A DNA stretch of 64,000 nt from Blastococcus_B deserti (GTDB taxonomy: Bacteria > Actinomycetota > Actinomycetes > Mycobacteriales > Geodermatophilaceae), in assembly GCF_042682525.1 (NCBI RefSeq), contig NZ_JBHUHP010000009.1:434001-498000 (forward strand). The letters are read 5' to 3'. The position numbers were made by a program, and so were the translations under genes. Below are positions 26,232 through 34,111 of the stretch, one piece after another; positions within the stretch are counted from its first letter, which is position 1; every line of letters starts with the position of its first letter. The notes under the pieces are model-generated. The model did no database searches, was not told the DNA's origin, and saw only the letters and a program-made list of their open reading frames with translations.

Positions 26232-27413
26232 TCAGCGGAGCAGCGACAGGACGCCCTGCGAGGCCTGGTTGGCCTGCGCGAGCATCGCGGTACCGGCCTG
26301 GGACAGGATCTGGTTCCGGGTGAACTGGACCATCTCCTGCGCCATGTCGGCGTCGCGGATGCGGCTCTCGGACGCGGTCAGGTTCTCGACCGCGACGTTG
26401 AGGTTGTTGATGGTGTGATCGAACCGGTTCTGGATGGCACCCAGGTCGGCACGAGTGGTGGACACGCTCTTGATGGCCGTGTCGATCAGGCCGATGGCGG
26501 CGCTGGCGCCGCTGGCCTGCGAGAACACCGGGCTCAGCTTCGCCGCGTCGGCAGCGGTGGTACCCGCTCCCGGGGTGGCGCCGGTGAAGACCATGCTGGT
26601 GGCGCTGCCGACGAACGGGGTACCCGTGGTGCCCAGTGCCGCGTTGGCAGCGGTGTTCAGCTTGGTCTCACGCTGAGCCGCGGTGTCGGTGGCGAGGTAC
26701 TGCACCGACGACAGGTCGAACGTCTTGCCGTTGTAGCTGATGGTGCCCTTCAGGGTGTCGAAGGTCGTCGCCTGGGTGAAGTCACCGTTGATGGTGACGG
26801 TGCCGGCCGCCGGGGTGCCCTGGTCGTCGGCGACTGCGCCGACCTGGGTCACCGTCAGGGTGCCGGCACCGGTGACGTCGACACCGCTGACGCCCAGGCC
26901 GGTGGCGTCCATGCCCTTGGTCGGGGTGCCGATCTGGACGGCGATGGTCTCGCCGGCGTTCGAGCCCACCTGGAAGGTGGAGGCGAAGCTGCCGTCGAGG
27001 AGCTTCTTGCCGTTGAAGGTGGTCGTGCTGGCGATCCGGTCCAGCTCGGACTTGAGCTGGCTGATCTCCGACTGCACGTTCTTCTTGGCCTCGGCGTTCA
27101 GGCCACCGTCGTTGCTGGACTGAACGGCCAGGTCGCGCATGCGCTGGAGAATGCTGTGCGTCTCGGTGAGCGCACCTTCAGCGGTCTGCACGACCGAGAT
27201 GCCGTCCTGGGTGTTGCGGACGGCGACCTTCAGGCCACCGATCTGAGAGCGCAGGCCCTCCGAGATGGCCAGACCGGCCGCGTCGTCGGCGGCACGGTTG
27301 ATGCGGAAGCCGGAGGAGAGCTTCTCCAGCGACTTGCCCATCTGGCCGTCGGTGACGGACAGGTTGCGGTACGCGTTGAGCGCCGCGATGTTGGTGTTGA
27401 CGCGCAGACCCAT
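26232..27413 (-). CDS. fliC: Flagellin FliC (main filament protein)
   Basis: A 393-residue flagellin. The conserved N-terminal D0/D1 region (VNTNIAALNAYRNLSVTDGQM to about residue 165) and the C-terminal D1/D0 region (about residues 310-393, ending NQASQGVLSLLR) flank a short variable domain. It is exported by the flagellar apparatus with FliS. The strong AAGGAGG site lies 6 nt before ATG. A sigma-28 promoter and a candidate CsrA site lie in its leader, so it can be expressed independently of the upstream paralogue. Confidence 0.97.
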   Translation of the reverse strand: MGLRVNTNIAALNAYRNLSVTDGQMGKSLEKLSSGFRINRAADDAAGLAISEGLRSQIGGLKVAVRNTQDGISVVQTAEGALTETHSILQRMRDLAVQSSNDGGLNAEAKKNVQSEISQLKSELDRIASTTTFNGKKLLDGSFASTFQVGSNAGETIAVQIGTPTKGMDATGLGVSGVDVTGAGTLTVTQVGAVADDQGTPAAGTVTINGDFTQATTFDTLKGTISYNGKTFDLSSVQYLATDTAAQRETKLNTAANAALGTTGTPFVGSATSMVFTGATPGAGTTAADAAKLSPVFSQASGASAAIGLIDTAIKSVSTTRADLGAIQNRFDHTINNLNVAVENLTASESRIRDADMAQEMVQFTRNQILSQAGTAMLAQANQASQGVLSLLR

Positions 27414-27419
27414 GGTGTT

Positions 27420-27468
27420 CCTCCTTGGACGGGGTCTTACTGGGACTCCCGCTGCATCCGTGCTGCGG
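27420..27468 (-). promoter_or_regulatory. Candidate CsrA-binding region in the fliC leader
   Basis: On the transcript strand a hairpin (27449-27468) pairs CCGC with GCGG and GCA with TGC around a CGGA loop, and the Shine-Dalgarno AAGGAGG (27420-27426) holds a second GGA. Two GGA sites of this kind, one over the ribosome site, are the arrangement known for CsrA repression of hag in Bacillus. CsrA and its antagonist FliW are encoded at 33052-33910. Binding here is inference. Confidence 0.55.
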
Positions 27469-27491
27469 GCCGTGCTGGTGTCGCACTGCTG

Positions 27492-27520
27492 ATTACGGCG
27501 TGGGGCCGGTGGGACTTGAG
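27492..27520 (-). promoter_or_regulatory. Sigma-28 (FliA) type promoter of fliC
   Basis: Minus strand: CTCAAG (27515-27520), a 15-nt spacer, GCCGTAAT (27492-27499). Transcription would start near 27485, giving a leader of about 70 nt that includes the CsrA-type hairpin. Confidence 0.75.
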
Positions 27521-27548
27521 GCGAACCGGGCGTCTTTTTCGCCGGTTT

Positions 27549-28883
27549 TCACCCGGGTGGGTTGCGCGGCCGTGCGGAGGTGTCACCGCAGCAGCGACAG
27601 GACGCCCTGTGAGGCCTGGTTGGCCTGCGCGAGCATCGCGGTGCCGGCCTGGGACAGGATCTGGTTCCGGGTGAACCGGACATCTCCTGCGCCATGTCGG
27701 CGTCGCGGATGCGGCTCTCCGAGGCGGTCAGGTTCTCCGCCGCGGCGTCGAGGTTGCGGGTGGTGTGCTCCAAGCGGTTCTGCAGGGCCCCGAGGTCGGC
27801 GCGCACCGCGGAGACAAGCGCGATGGCCGCGTCGACGGTGCCGAGCTCCCCGGTCGCCGCGGCGAAGGCAGGGGTCGCTCGTGCGACGTCGGCGGCCGAG
27901 TCGCTGAGCGCCCGCCCGTACCCGATGCCGCCGGGGTCGGCCGTGTAGCCGGGCACGGCCTCCTGCAGGAAGAACTGCAGGGCGTCCGTGGCCGGTGGCG
28001 TGATGAACGGCCCCGCCGTGAGCCCCAGCGCCCCGCGCGCGGCCACGTTGACCTGCTCGAGCAGGTCGTCGCTGTCGACCGTTCCGCTCCCGTCGGTGTC
28101 GGCCGTGGCGTCGTAGGCGACGGACGCCAGGTCGAACGACCGGCCGCCGAAGGCCAGCACACCGTCGAGAGCCTCGAACGCCGACGCGTCGAAGCCGGCG
28201 CCGCTGAAGTCCGCCGTCCCGGCCGGCTTCCTCCACGTGAGGATCGCCGGCTGGGTGCTCGAGGCCGCCGTCGACACCGACACCTGCCCCGGACCGGGGA
28301 AACCGGGCCCCGTGAGGAACTCGTACGTCGTCGGGTTGGTGCCCCCGACCGTGGTGTCGAGGCCGAGGACGCCCAGCCCCGCGGCGGTCATCGCGATGCC
28401 GAGGCCGACCGGGATCGTCTGCCCGGCGTCGGCACCCACGTGGAAGGTGGTCGAGAAGCTGCCGTCGAGCAGCCTCGTGCCGTTGAAGGCCGTGGTGCCG
28501 GCGATCCGGTCCAGTTCGTCCTTGAGCTGCCGCATCTCCGAGCGGAGGGCGCCCGTGGCGTCGTCGTCCAGCGCTCCTTCGTTGGCGGCCTGGACGCCCA
28601 GGTCGCGGATCCGCTGCAGGATCGCGTGCGTCTCGGCCAGTGCGCCCTCGGCGGTCTGCAGGACCGAGATGCCGTCCTGGGCGTTGCGGACAGCGACCTT
28701 CAGCCCCCCGATCTGCGAGTCGAGACCCTCCGAGATGGCCAGTCCCGCCGCGTCGTCGGCGGCGCGGATGATGCGCAGGCCCGAGCCGAGCTTCTCCAGC
28801 GACGCGCTCATCCGGCCGTCGGTCGTCCCCAGATGCCGGTGAGCGTTCAGGGCCGAGATGTTGGTGTTGACGGTCAGGCTCAT
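27549..28883 (-). CDS. Second flagellin, C-terminus frameshifted
   Basis: The open frame of 444 residues has a normal flagellin N-terminus (VNTNISALNAHRHLGTTDGRM) and core to DADMAQEM, then runs out of frame into a Cys/Arg/Pro-rich tail ending at 27549. The lost D0 helix (RFTRNQILSQAGTAMLAQANQ to LSLLR) is intact in the next frame and ends at 27583. Compared with fliC, one C is missing near 27682. Either this is a true frameshift, which would remove the polymerisation helix and FliS site, or a sequencing error in this draft. The variable domain carries an EF-hand-like loop at residues 262-273. It lies 51 nt after fliA and has no promoter of its own that I can see. Confidence 0.85.
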   Translation of the reverse strand: MSLTVNTNISALNAHRHLGTTDGRMSASLEKLGSGLRIIRAADDAAGLAISEGLDSQIGGLKVAVRNAQDGISVLQTAEGALAETHAILQRIRDLGVQAANEGALDDDATGALRSEMRQLKDELDRIAGTTAFNGTRLLDGSFSTTFHVGADAGQTIPVGLGIAMTAAGLGVLGLDTTVGGTNPTTYEFLTGPGFPGPGQVSVSTAASSTQPAILTWRKPAGTADFSGAGFDASAFEALDGVLAFGGRSFDLASVAYDATADTDGSGTVDSDDLLEQVNVAARGALGLTAGPFITPPATDALQFFLQEAVPGYTADPGGIGYGRALSDSAADVARATPAFAAATGELGTVDAAIALVSAVRADLGALQNRLEHTTRNLDAAAENLTASESRIRDADMAQEMSGSPGTRSCPRPAPRCSRRPTRPHRASCRCCGDTSARPRNPPG

Positions 28884-28934
28884 GCCACCTCCCGGTCGGC
28901 GTCGGCGGGTGTGCGTGGAGGGCAGGCAGTCGCG

Positions 28935-29951
28935 TCAGGCGAGCCGGGCGGTCGTCTCTTGCGCGGGCAGCGGCGCGAACGGCCAGTCGGACCGTGAGCG
29001 GGGCAGCGGGGGCGCCGGAGGCTGAGGCGCGCCGGCGCGACCGGTGACCCGGTCCAGATAGGCCCGCTGCTGGTTCCGGGCGCGAACCCCGCCGTCCGCC
29101 GGCACCGCCGTGCCGTCCCAGATCTCGCTCATCGCGGCATGGAGCAGGGTGAGGGCGCGGGCGCGCATCTGGGAGACGCGGCTCAGGGTGACGCCCAGGT
29201 CCTGCGCGATGTCGGTGAGTGATTCGTCACCGAAGAAATTGCGCTCCACCACCTCGTCGAGGCGGTCGGGCAGCGCGCGGATCGCCTCGTGCAGGTAGCG
29301 GGCCCGCTCGCCCCGCAGAACCGCACGCTCGGGCGACTCACCACTGTCAGGCAGGTCCAGGGTGCTGCCGTCCGGACCGGACTCCGCGTCGATGCTCACC
29401 ATGACGGCCCGGTGGACGTCGACCTGGAGACTGTCGAGCTCACTGCGGGCCACCCCGAGGCTGGCGGCCAGCTCCTCGCGGGAGGGCGGCCGGCCCAGCG
29501 AGATGGTCAACGCGTCGGCGGCGGCCTCGCTGCGTCGCGCCGCCGCCCGCACCGACCGGCTGGCCCAGTCCCCCGAGCGGAGCTCGTCGAGGACCGCGCC
29601 CTGCAGCCGGGCCAGGGCGTAGGTGGCGAACGAGGCGCCGGCCGACGGGTCGAACCGCTTGGCCACCTCGACCAGCGCCACGTGGGCGCAGGACAGCAGG
29701 TCGTCCCGGCTGACGTGACCCGGCAGCGAGATCCGGGCGGCCACCGCGTTGACCGCGAAGGAGGCCAGTGGCAGGTGCTCGGTCACGAGGGCGTCGATCT
29801 CGGCCTGCGAGCGGCCCCGCCCTGGTTGCGGGTAGGTGCGCCCCGACCCGGGCCGCTCGTCGTGCGACCGCGCATGCGTCGGACGCTGACGTTCAGCCGT
29901 CGGGCGCTGATGCGGTGGGCCGTCGGTGGCCAGGGCGCGGGCTGCACTCAC
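28935..29951 (-). CDS. fliA: Flagellar RNA polymerase sigma factor FliA (sigma-28)
   Basis: The 338-residue protein from GTG 29951 has sigma-70 region 2 (DDLLSCAHVALVEVAKRFDPSAGASFATYALARLQGAVLDELR, given by its ends), region 3 (LTISLGRPPSREELAASLG) and region 4 with helix-turn-helix ESLTDIAQDLGVTLSRVSQM. The N-terminal 65 residues and the C-terminal 55 are Pro/Arg-rich extensions beyond the usual size of about 240-260. It should direct polymerase to the CTCAAG-N15-GCCGATGA promoters found in this locus, including one before itself. AAGGA lies very close to the GTG, so the start is uncertain. Confidence 0.93.
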   Translation of the reverse strand: MSAARALATDGPPHQRPTAERQRPTHARSHDERPGSGRTYPQPGRGRSQAEIDALVTEHLPLASFAVNAVAARISLPGHVSRDDLLSCAHVALVEVAKRFDPSAGASFATYALARLQGAVLDELRSGDWASRSVRAAARRSEAAADALTISLGRPPSREELAASLGVARSELDSLQVDVHRAVMVSIDAESGPDGSTLDLPDSGESPERAVLRGERARYLHEAIRALPDRLDEVVERNFFGDESLTDIAQDLGVTLSRVSQMRARALTLLHAAMSEIWDGTAVPADGGVRARNQQRAYLDRVTGRAGAPQPPAPPLPRSRSDWPFAPLPAQETTARLA

Positions 29952-29990
29952 GTTCCTTCTTCTCGGCTGCCCGTGGCGCACACGGCACCG

Positions 29991-30019
29991 CCCTCGGCAC
30001 AAAAGCACCCGAACTTGAG
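29991..30019 (-). promoter_or_regulatory. Sigma-28 type promoter upstream of fliA
   Basis: Minus strand: CTCAAG (30014-30019), a 15-nt spacer, GCCGAGGG (29991-29998), 40 nt before the fliA GTG. A second CTCAAG at 30039-30044 stands 15 nt before GCCGCTCA (30016-30023), a weaker tandem copy. This suggests that FliA activates its own gene. Confidence 0.55.
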
Positions 30020-30038
30020 CGGCGACTTCCGGCTTCGG

Positions 30039-30067
30039 CTTGAGGCCCCCTCGCGGAGTGCCGATGG
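30039..30067 (+). promoter_or_regulatory. Sigma-28-like promoter of flgN-flgK-flgL-fliW-csrA
   Basis: Plus strand: CTTGAG (30039-30044), a 15-nt spacer, GCCGATGG (30060-30067). The -10 is near perfect. The -35 is weaker on this strand but is the exact complement of the CTCAAG box used by the minus-strand tandem element, so the two directions may share it. Confidence 0.45.
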
Positions 30068-30143
30068 CAGCTCGACGAGGAAACCCGCCGGGGGCAGGAA
30101 CGACCGGCCGGGCGACGAGAGACGACGGAAGGGCGGTGGACAC

Positions 30144-30632
30144 GTGGACTACCAGCACCTGTCGACGTTGCTGTGGCGGGAGCAGGAGCTCCTGGACCTG
30201 CTGCTGTTCAAGGCCGAGGAGAAGCAGTACCTGATCCTCACCGGCAAGACGCGCTGGCTGGCGCGGATCGCCCACGAGATCGAGGTGGTCCTCGACCAGC
30301 TGCGCACCCTCGAGGTGGAGCGTGCCGCAGCCACCGAGGCCATCGCCGTGACGCTCGGGATCGGGGCCAACCCCTCCCTCCGCCAGGTGGCCGACGCCGC
30401 CCCCGCACCGTGGAACGACCTGTTCGCCAAGCACCACGAGGCCCTGCTCGTGCTGGTGACCGACCTCCGCAGCCTGTCCGACACCAACCGCGAGCTGATC
30501 GAGGGTGGGCTGTCGGCCATCGGTGACGCGCTCATGTCGGCGAAGACCCCGACGGCCGGCACCTACGGCAACACCGGACGCAACACCGACACCGGCGCAC
30601 ACCGGGCGGTCACGCTGGACGGCATCCTGTGA
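30144..30632 (+). CDS. flgN: FlgN family hook-filament junction chaperone
   Basis: The 162-residue helical protein starts at GTG 30144. The FlgN-type pattern is visible: HLSTLLWREQELLDLLLFKAEEKQ followed by LRTLEVERAAATEAIA and LVTDLRSLSDTNRELIEGGL. FlgN is the cytosolic chaperone for FlgK and FlgL, which follow it directly. The start is the first in-frame codon after the divergent promoter region; the C-terminal 30 residues are Gly/Thr-rich. Confidence 0.9.
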   Translation: MDYQHLSTLLWREQELLDLLLFKAEEKQYLILTGKTRWLARIAHEIEVVLDQLRTLEVERAAATEAIAVTLGIGANPSLRQVADAAPAPWNDLFAKHHEALLVLVTDLRSLSDTNRELIEGGLSAIGDALMSAKTPTAGTYGNTGRNTDTGAHRAVTLDGIL

Positions 30633-30705
30633 ACGAGCTCGCGAGTTCACACAGGGGCATCGGAGCCCTGCGAACGCAGACGACGAGCGCCAGCGAGGAG
30701 TCCAA

Positions 30706-32115
30706 GTGAGCACGTTCTCCGGGCTCAACGCGGCGACGACGGCGCTGTGGGCGCAGCGTCGCGCGCTCGACGTCACGGGTCAGAACATCGCCAACGTCAA
30801 CACCGAGGGCTACTCCCGGCAGCGCGTCGACCTGCAGGCCATCGGCGGCAGCACCATCCCGGCCTTCTACTCCACGAGCCCCGGCATCGGGGCCGGTGTC
30901 AGCGCCGACGACGTCCAACGGATCCGGGACGCCTTCCTCGAGGGCCGCGGCCACACCGAGCACGCCAACAGCGCCCGCCTGCTGGTCGAGGCCGACACCC
31001 TCGAGCAGGTCGAGACGGCGTTCCGCGAGCCAGGGGACACCGGCATCCAGAGCCTGCTGTCCGAGATGTGGGACGGGTGGGAGGACCTCCACAACTCGCC
31101 CGACACCGATGCGGCACGGACCCAGGTCATCGAGCGGCTGGAGACGCTGGTCGGCGGGTTGCAGTTCAGCTCCGCCTCCCTCGAGGCGCAGTGGAAGCAG
31201 ACCCGTGAGAACCTCGACGTGCTAGTCAAGGACGTCAACGCCGCGGCGGCGACGGTCGCCGAGCTGAACAAGGCGATCCGGGTCGCTAACCAGGCCGGCC
31301 TGCCGGCCAACGACCTCTCGGACAAGCGGGACGTCCTGGTCATGAAGCTCGCTGACCAGGTGGGCGCCACCGTCCGGCCCGGCCAGTACGGCACGCTCGA
31401 CGTGGTGGTCGGGGGCATGGCCCTGGTGTCGGGGAGCAACTCCTACGAGCTCGCCGTCGCGGGGCCGATCGACCCCGACCTGATCACCGCGACGGACAAG
31501 CCGCGGATCGTGACCGCATCCGGCAACTACCCGGTCGCGGCCGGCGGCACGGGCGGTGGCCAGCTCAGCGCCCTCAACGTCCTCATCCCGAACTACCGCA
31601 CCCAGCTCGACGGGATCGCCAAGGGCCTGGCCGACTCGCTGAACGCGGCGCACGCCACCGGCTTCGACCTGGCGGGCAACCCGGGCGGCGACGTCCTGGG
31701 TTCCCTGTCGGGGCCGATCACCGCGGCCTCCATCTCCGTCGTCATCAGCGACCCGAAGCTGATCGCGGCGTCGTCCGTCGGCCCGACGGCCGGCGTGCCT
31801 GCCCTGGACAACGGCAACGCCGACAAGATCGCCCAGCTGCGTCAGCAGGTCACGGGAACCGACGCCACCTACCGCAAGATGATCGTGGAGCTCGGGGTGC
31901 AGGCCGCCGTGGCCATCCGGAACCAGGACATCCAGGCGGTCATCACGACCCAGGTCGATGCCGCGCGGGAGTCGGTGGCCGGCGTGAACCTCGACGAGGA
32001 GATGACCAACATGCTGTCCTACCAGCACGCGTACTCCGCGGCCGGTCGCATGATCACGGCGATCGACCAGACGCTGGACACCCTGATCAACCGCACCGGG
32101 CTCGTGGGGCGGTGA
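30706..32115 (+). CDS. flgK: Hook-associated protein FlgK
   Basis: A 469-residue protein. The N-terminus (SGLNAATTALWAQRRALDVTGQNIANVNTEGYSRQRV, given by its ends) and C-terminus (VNLDEEMTNMLSYQHAYSAAGRMITAIDQTLDTLI) are the D0 parts that join hook and filament. GTG 30706 has GAGGAG at a good distance. It is exported with FlgN. It is 5 nt upstream of flgL. Confidence 0.97.
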   Translation: MSTFSGLNAATTALWAQRRALDVTGQNIANVNTEGYSRQRVDLQAIGGSTIPAFYSTSPGIGAGVSADDVQRIRDAFLEGRGHTEHANSARLLVEADTLEQVETAFREPGDTGIQSLLSEMWDGWEDLHNSPDTDAARTQVIERLETLVGGLQFSSASLEAQWKQTRENLDVLVKDVNAAAATVAELNKAIRVANQAGLPANDLSDKRDVLVMKLADQVGATVRPGQYGTLDVVVGGMALVSGSNSYELAVAGPIDPDLITATDKPRIVTASGNYPVAAGGTGGGQLSALNVLIPNYRTQLDGIAKGLADSLNAAHATGFDLAGNPGGDVLGSLSGPITAASISVVISDPKLIAASSVGPTAGVPALDNGNADKIAQLRQQVTGTDATYRKMIVELGVQAAVAIRNQDIQAVITTQVDAARESVAGVNLDEEMTNMLSYQHAYSAAGRMITAIDQTLDTLINRTGLVGR

Positions 32116-32120
32116 CCTGA

Positions 32121-33002
32121 GTGCGCATCACCCAGCGCGCCGTCGCGCTCACCAGCCTCCAGGGCCTCAACCGCAACCTCGACGCCGTCGGCAAGCTGCA
32201 ACAGCAGCTCACCTCCGGCCGGCTCATCAACGCGCCGTCGGACTCGCCGACCGGCACGAACCGGGCCATGCAGCTCCGCTCCGAGCAGGCCGCCGTGGCG
32301 CAGCAGGCCCGCAACATCAGCGACGCCAAGGGATGGCTCGAGCAGGGGGACTCCACCCTGCGCGAGATGCTCGACACGACCCGACGGGTCCGCGACCTGA
32401 CGGTGCAGGGCCTCAACACCGGGGCCGTGTCCGACGCGAGCCAGCAGTCGCTGGCCACGGAGGTCGCCTCCCTGCGGGAAGGCCTGCTCGCCCTGGCCAA
32501 CACCGCCGTGCAGGGCCGGCCCGTCTTCGGCGGCGTGACGCCGGGCGGGAAGGCCTACAACGACGACGGCACGTGGGCCGGGCTCGCCGGCCCGGAGGTC
32601 ACCCGCCGGCTGTCGGAGAGCGAGAAGGTGCGGGTCGACCTGACCGGCCCGGAGGCCTTCGGCCCGGACGGCAGCAACCTGTTCGACATCGTCGGGCGGA
32701 TCGCCACCAACCTGACCACCGACCCGGTGGCCCTCGAGACCGACCTCGCCGACCTCGACGTCGCCATCAAGCGGATGTCCACGTCGGTGGCCGACATCGG
32801 GGCACGGGCCTCCCGTGTCGACCGCGCCGAGCAGCTGAACTTCGACCGCTCGGTCACCCTGCAGGGCTCGCTCGGCGAGACGGAGAACGTCGACCTGCCC
32901 AACACCATCATGAAGCTGCAGATGCAGCAGGTGGGGTACGAGGCGGCCCTCGCCGCGACGGCGAAGGCGATCTCACCGACCCTCCTCGACTACCTCCGCT
33001 GA
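32121..33002 (+). CDS. flgL: Hook-associated protein FlgL
   Basis: The 293-residue protein starts at GTG 32121 with RITQRAVALTSLQGLNRNLDAVGKLQQQLTSGRLINAPSDSPTGTNRAM (given by its ends), the flagellin-like FlgL N-terminus, and ends with DLPNTIMKLQMQQVGYEAALAATAKAISPTLLDYLR-like D0. It forms the second junction layer between hook and filament. Confidence 0.96.
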   Translation: MRITQRAVALTSLQGLNRNLDAVGKLQQQLTSGRLINAPSDSPTGTNRAMQLRSEQAAVAQQARNISDAKGWLEQGDSTLREMLDTTRRVRDLTVQGLNTGAVSDASQQSLATEVASLREGLLALANTAVQGRPVFGGVTPGGKAYNDDGTWAGLAGPEVTRRLSESEKVRVDLTGPEAFGPDGSNLFDIVGRIATNLTTDPVALETDLADLDVAIKRMSTSVADIGARASRVDRAEQLNFDRSVTLQGSLGETENVDLPNTIMKLQMQQVGYEAALAATAKAISPTLLDYLR

Positions 33003-33051
33003 TGAACGCCCGTCCCGCTCCCGTGCACTCCCGGCCGAGGAGGCTGCCCGC

Positions 33052-33507
33052 ATGACGCCGTTCCCGGCCCTGACCCTGGCCGACGCGCCCGCGGGGACGC
33101 CGGCGGTCGTCCCGGCCACCGCCCGGGTGCAGATCCTGTCCCTGGCCGAGCCGCTCCCGGGCTTCCCCGGCTACCGGGACTACGTCCTCGTGCCCGCCGA
33201 GGACGCCGGCCGGCTCGCCTGGCTGCAGTCGGTCGCTCCTGACGGTCCGCGATTCCTGGTCGCGTCCGCGGCGGACTGGTTCCCTGACTACGCCCCGACC
33301 CTGCCCGGCGCCGTGTGCGTCGAGCTCGGTCTCGCCGACACCCGCGAGGCCCGGCTCCACTGCCTGGTGACCGTTCCGGTCGGCGACGTCGCCGGGGCCA
33401 CCGCGAACCTCCGCGCCCCCGTGGTGGTCAACCCGGCGACCCACCGGGCCCGTCAGGTCGTCCTCCTGGACGCCGCACATCCCATCAGGCGGCCACTGCG
33501 CCGATAA
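33052..33507 (+). CDS. fliW: Flagellar assembly factor FliW
   Basis: A 151-residue protein of the FliW family, which binds flagellin or CsrA in exchange and so relieves CsrA repression of flagellin translation as export begins. Family features seen are PLPGFPGYRDYVLVP, WLQSVAPDGPRFLVASAADWFPDY, and NLRAPVVVNPATHRARQVVL. It lies 49 nt after flgL and 94 nt before csrA, the usual FliW-CsrA pairing. Confidence 0.95.
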   Translation: MTPFPALTLADAPAGTPAVVPATARVQILSLAEPLPGFPGYRDYVLVPAEDAGRLAWLQSVAPDGPRFLVASAADWFPDYAPTLPGAVCVELGLADTREARLHCLVTVPVGDVAGATANLRAPVVVNPATHRARQVVLLDAAHPIRRPLRR

Positions 33508-33601
33508 CTGACACTGGTGCGCCGTGCGATCGTGCGGCGCGCCGCCCGCAGGTCGGGCACCGCCAAGGACGGCATCACCACACACCCATGGAGGGGTACT
33601 C

Positions 33602-33910
33602 GTGCTCACACTCACCCGCAGCGTCGGCGAGACGATCCGCATCGGCGACGACATCGAGGTCCACGTCGTCGAGGTGCGTGGCGGCACCGTGCGGCTGGGA
33701 TTCAAGGCCCCCCGCGAGGTGGCCATCCATCGCGAGGAGGTCTACCGGCAGATCGCCGAGGCGAACCTCCTGGCCGCCCAGGTGACGGCCGACAGCCTCG
33801 GGGCGCTGGCCGCCTTCGCGCCGTCCGCGGGGGCGGCCGAGGCCGTCACCGCGGCGGCGGACGAGGCGGCCGGCGCGGCCGACGCGGCCGGGGGCGACGT
33901 CCCGGCCTGA
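33602..33910 (+). CDS. csrA: Carbon storage / translation regulator CsrA
   Basis: The RNA-binding core (residues 1-60) is standard: LTLTRSVGETIRIGDDIEVHVVEVRGGTVRLGFKAPREVAIHREEVYRQI (given by its ends). Arg44-equivalent and the LGFKAP motif are present. GTG 33602 follows GGAGGGG. The protein has 102 residues because of an Ala/Asp/Gly-rich tail of about 40; common CsrA proteins have 60-75. It is expected to bind GGA sites such as those before fliC and to be sequestered by FliW. Confidence 0.95.
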   Translation: MLTLTRSVGETIRIGDDIEVHVVEVRGGTVRLGFKAPREVAIHREEVYRQIAEANLLAAQVTADSLGALAAFAPSAGAAEAVTAAADEAAGAADAAGGDVPA

Positions 33911-34047
33911 CAGATCTGCATGGTCGGGAGTCGGTCCGGTTTGGCAAGGCCTGCCGACGTGTCCATCGCCCAGCCCTCAGGAGGCGCGACACGGGCAACT
34001 TCTGCCGAAGTATGCCCGCAGGCCTGCGTATGACACGGCGAGTGTTG

Positions 34048-34068
34048 TGCCCTCGGTTGCCGAGGGCA
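34048..34068. terminator. Hairpin after csrA
   Basis: A 9-bp perfect stem (34048-34056 with 34060-34068) with loop TTG lies 137 nt past csrA and 43 nt before the next ATG. It could end the flgN-csrA transcript or act as a leader element. There is no T tract. Confidence 0.45.
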
Positions 34069-34111
34069 TGAGGCAGATTTCTCCCCACGCAAGTGACAGG
34101 GGGCGATCAGC

